Origin: a virus
Strand: one strand, 5' to 3'
DNA length: 23,485 nucleotides
Virus record (IMG/VR): IMGVR_UViG_3300023179_000525
Span: 1-23,485 of that record
The first letter of the stretch is position 1, and each line of letters begins with the position of its first letter. A program made the translations under genes and the position numbers. Positions 23,043-23,485 of the stretch are shown here, piece by piece. The notes beneath the pieces are model-generated. The model worked only from the letters and a program-made list of their open reading frames with translations. It ran no database searches and had not been told where the DNA came from.

Positions 23043-23471
23043 ATGTATGACGGATACGATTTTGATTCGACAAACATAAAAGACGTGAACAATAAGTTAT
23101 TTTGTACATTTACAGGAATAGAGGATTTAGATACACTAATCAGTGATTTGACTAAGGCCTATACTATCATGTATAATAAGATGTTTGTGCTTTATGTAAA
23201 AAGCACAGACGAGTACGTTGTTACATACAACGTGGAGCAGGGCAATGTTGAGGGTATTCCAATGAATACGATCCTAGTACATAGAAAGAAAGAAACCAAC
23301 ACATTATATACTATTAATGCGTTGAATGATTTAATAAAAAAATTAAATGGTGGAGTGGTTGACCCATCTTACCGTGTAAATTGGCAACACTATAAAAACT
23401 GTATTTTGTTAACCAACCATAACGAGTTGAAACAATTGAATACAAAAGTTCACAAGATTGTTGAACTTTAA
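23043..23471 (+). CDS. Unrecognised protein downstream of the polymerase
   Basis: A 142-residue soluble protein with mixed helix and strand, Asn/Asp/Lys-rich and without obvious catalytic motifs. Segments include LDTLISDLTKAYTIMYNKMF and INALNDLIKKLNGGVVDPSY. I chose the ATG at 23043, which lies 4 bases after the polymerase stop and 8 bases after an AGAGGA sequence. An in-frame ATG at 23007 would add 12 residues and overlap the polymerase by 32 bases. Its composition matches the polymerase gene rather than the tail genes, and the tight spacing suggests it belongs to the replication operon. No function is proposed. Confidence 0.65.
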   Translation: MYDGYDFDSTNIKDVNNKLFCTFTGIEDLDTLISDLTKAYTIMYNKMFVLYVKSTDEYVVTYNVEQGNVEGIPMNTILVHRKKETNTLYTINALNDLIKKLNGGVVDPSYRVNWQHYKNCILLTNHNELKQLNTKVHKIVEL

Positions 23472-23485
23472 AAAACGTCATTTGG

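Noticed and set aside
23007-23471. The longer form of the last gene, starting at the ATG at 23007
   Set aside because: It would overlap the polymerase by 32 bases. The ATG at 23043 lies just past the stop with AGAGGA upstream and seems more likely, though this is not certain.
1-23485. TAG reassigned to an amino acid, as in some Bacteroidetes phages, because no gene here ends in TAG
   Set aside because: All genes read through at normal lengths without internal TAG, and TAA preference in AT-rich DNA explains the absence. The window alone cannot show recoding.

Overview
The window is a stretch of a contractile-tailed phage genome (T4-like myovirus tail architecture) that very probably infects a Bacteroidetes (Flavobacteria-like) host. 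The DNA is AT-rich and every gene is on the + strand. Stop codons are almost all TAA (21 TAA, 3 TGA, no TAG by my count). The leaders before start codons are short and A-rich with no Shine-Dalgarno sequence, which is typical of Bacteroidetes and their phages. Genes are packed with gaps of 0-100 bases and several ATGA/TAATG overlaps. I saw no tRNA, CRISPR array, insertion sequence or integrase.

Region 1 (1-9000) holds virion-surface genes interleaved with sugar-modifying enzymes: the end of a fibre/adhesin-like gene, a GT-A glycosyltransferase, a sulfotransferase, a GT9-like glycosyltransferase, two small virion-type genes, a large two-domain glycosyltransferase, a GT4 enzyme, a full-length homologue of the autotransporter O-heptosyltransferases (TibC/Aah type, with the four-Cys iron motif), a Ser/Thr-rich fibre-like protein, and a second copy of a small coiled-coil protein. 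The layout suggests that the phage glycosylates, and perhaps sulfates, its own fibres.

Region 2 (9000-21300) is the tail module in classical order: sheath, tube, a gp26-type chaperone with an overlapping second frame that looks like a programmed frameshift, tape measure, small repeat protein, baseplate/tube-cap protein, LysM-like baseplate wedge protein (gp53-like), a large hub protein ending in an M15-like cell-wall peptidase, and another probable baseplate protein. Three hairpin terminators and a recurring AT-rich octamer (TATTTATA) split the structural region into small transcription units.

Region 3 (21300-23485) starts with a small protein whose N terminus resembles a capsid-targeting sequence. 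After a terminator the composition changes (many more CpG dinucleotides) and a replication gene begins: a compact, divergent family A DNA polymerase with a degenerate exonuclease region, followed by an unrecognised gene. All functional calls rest on reading motifs by eye; no searches were run.
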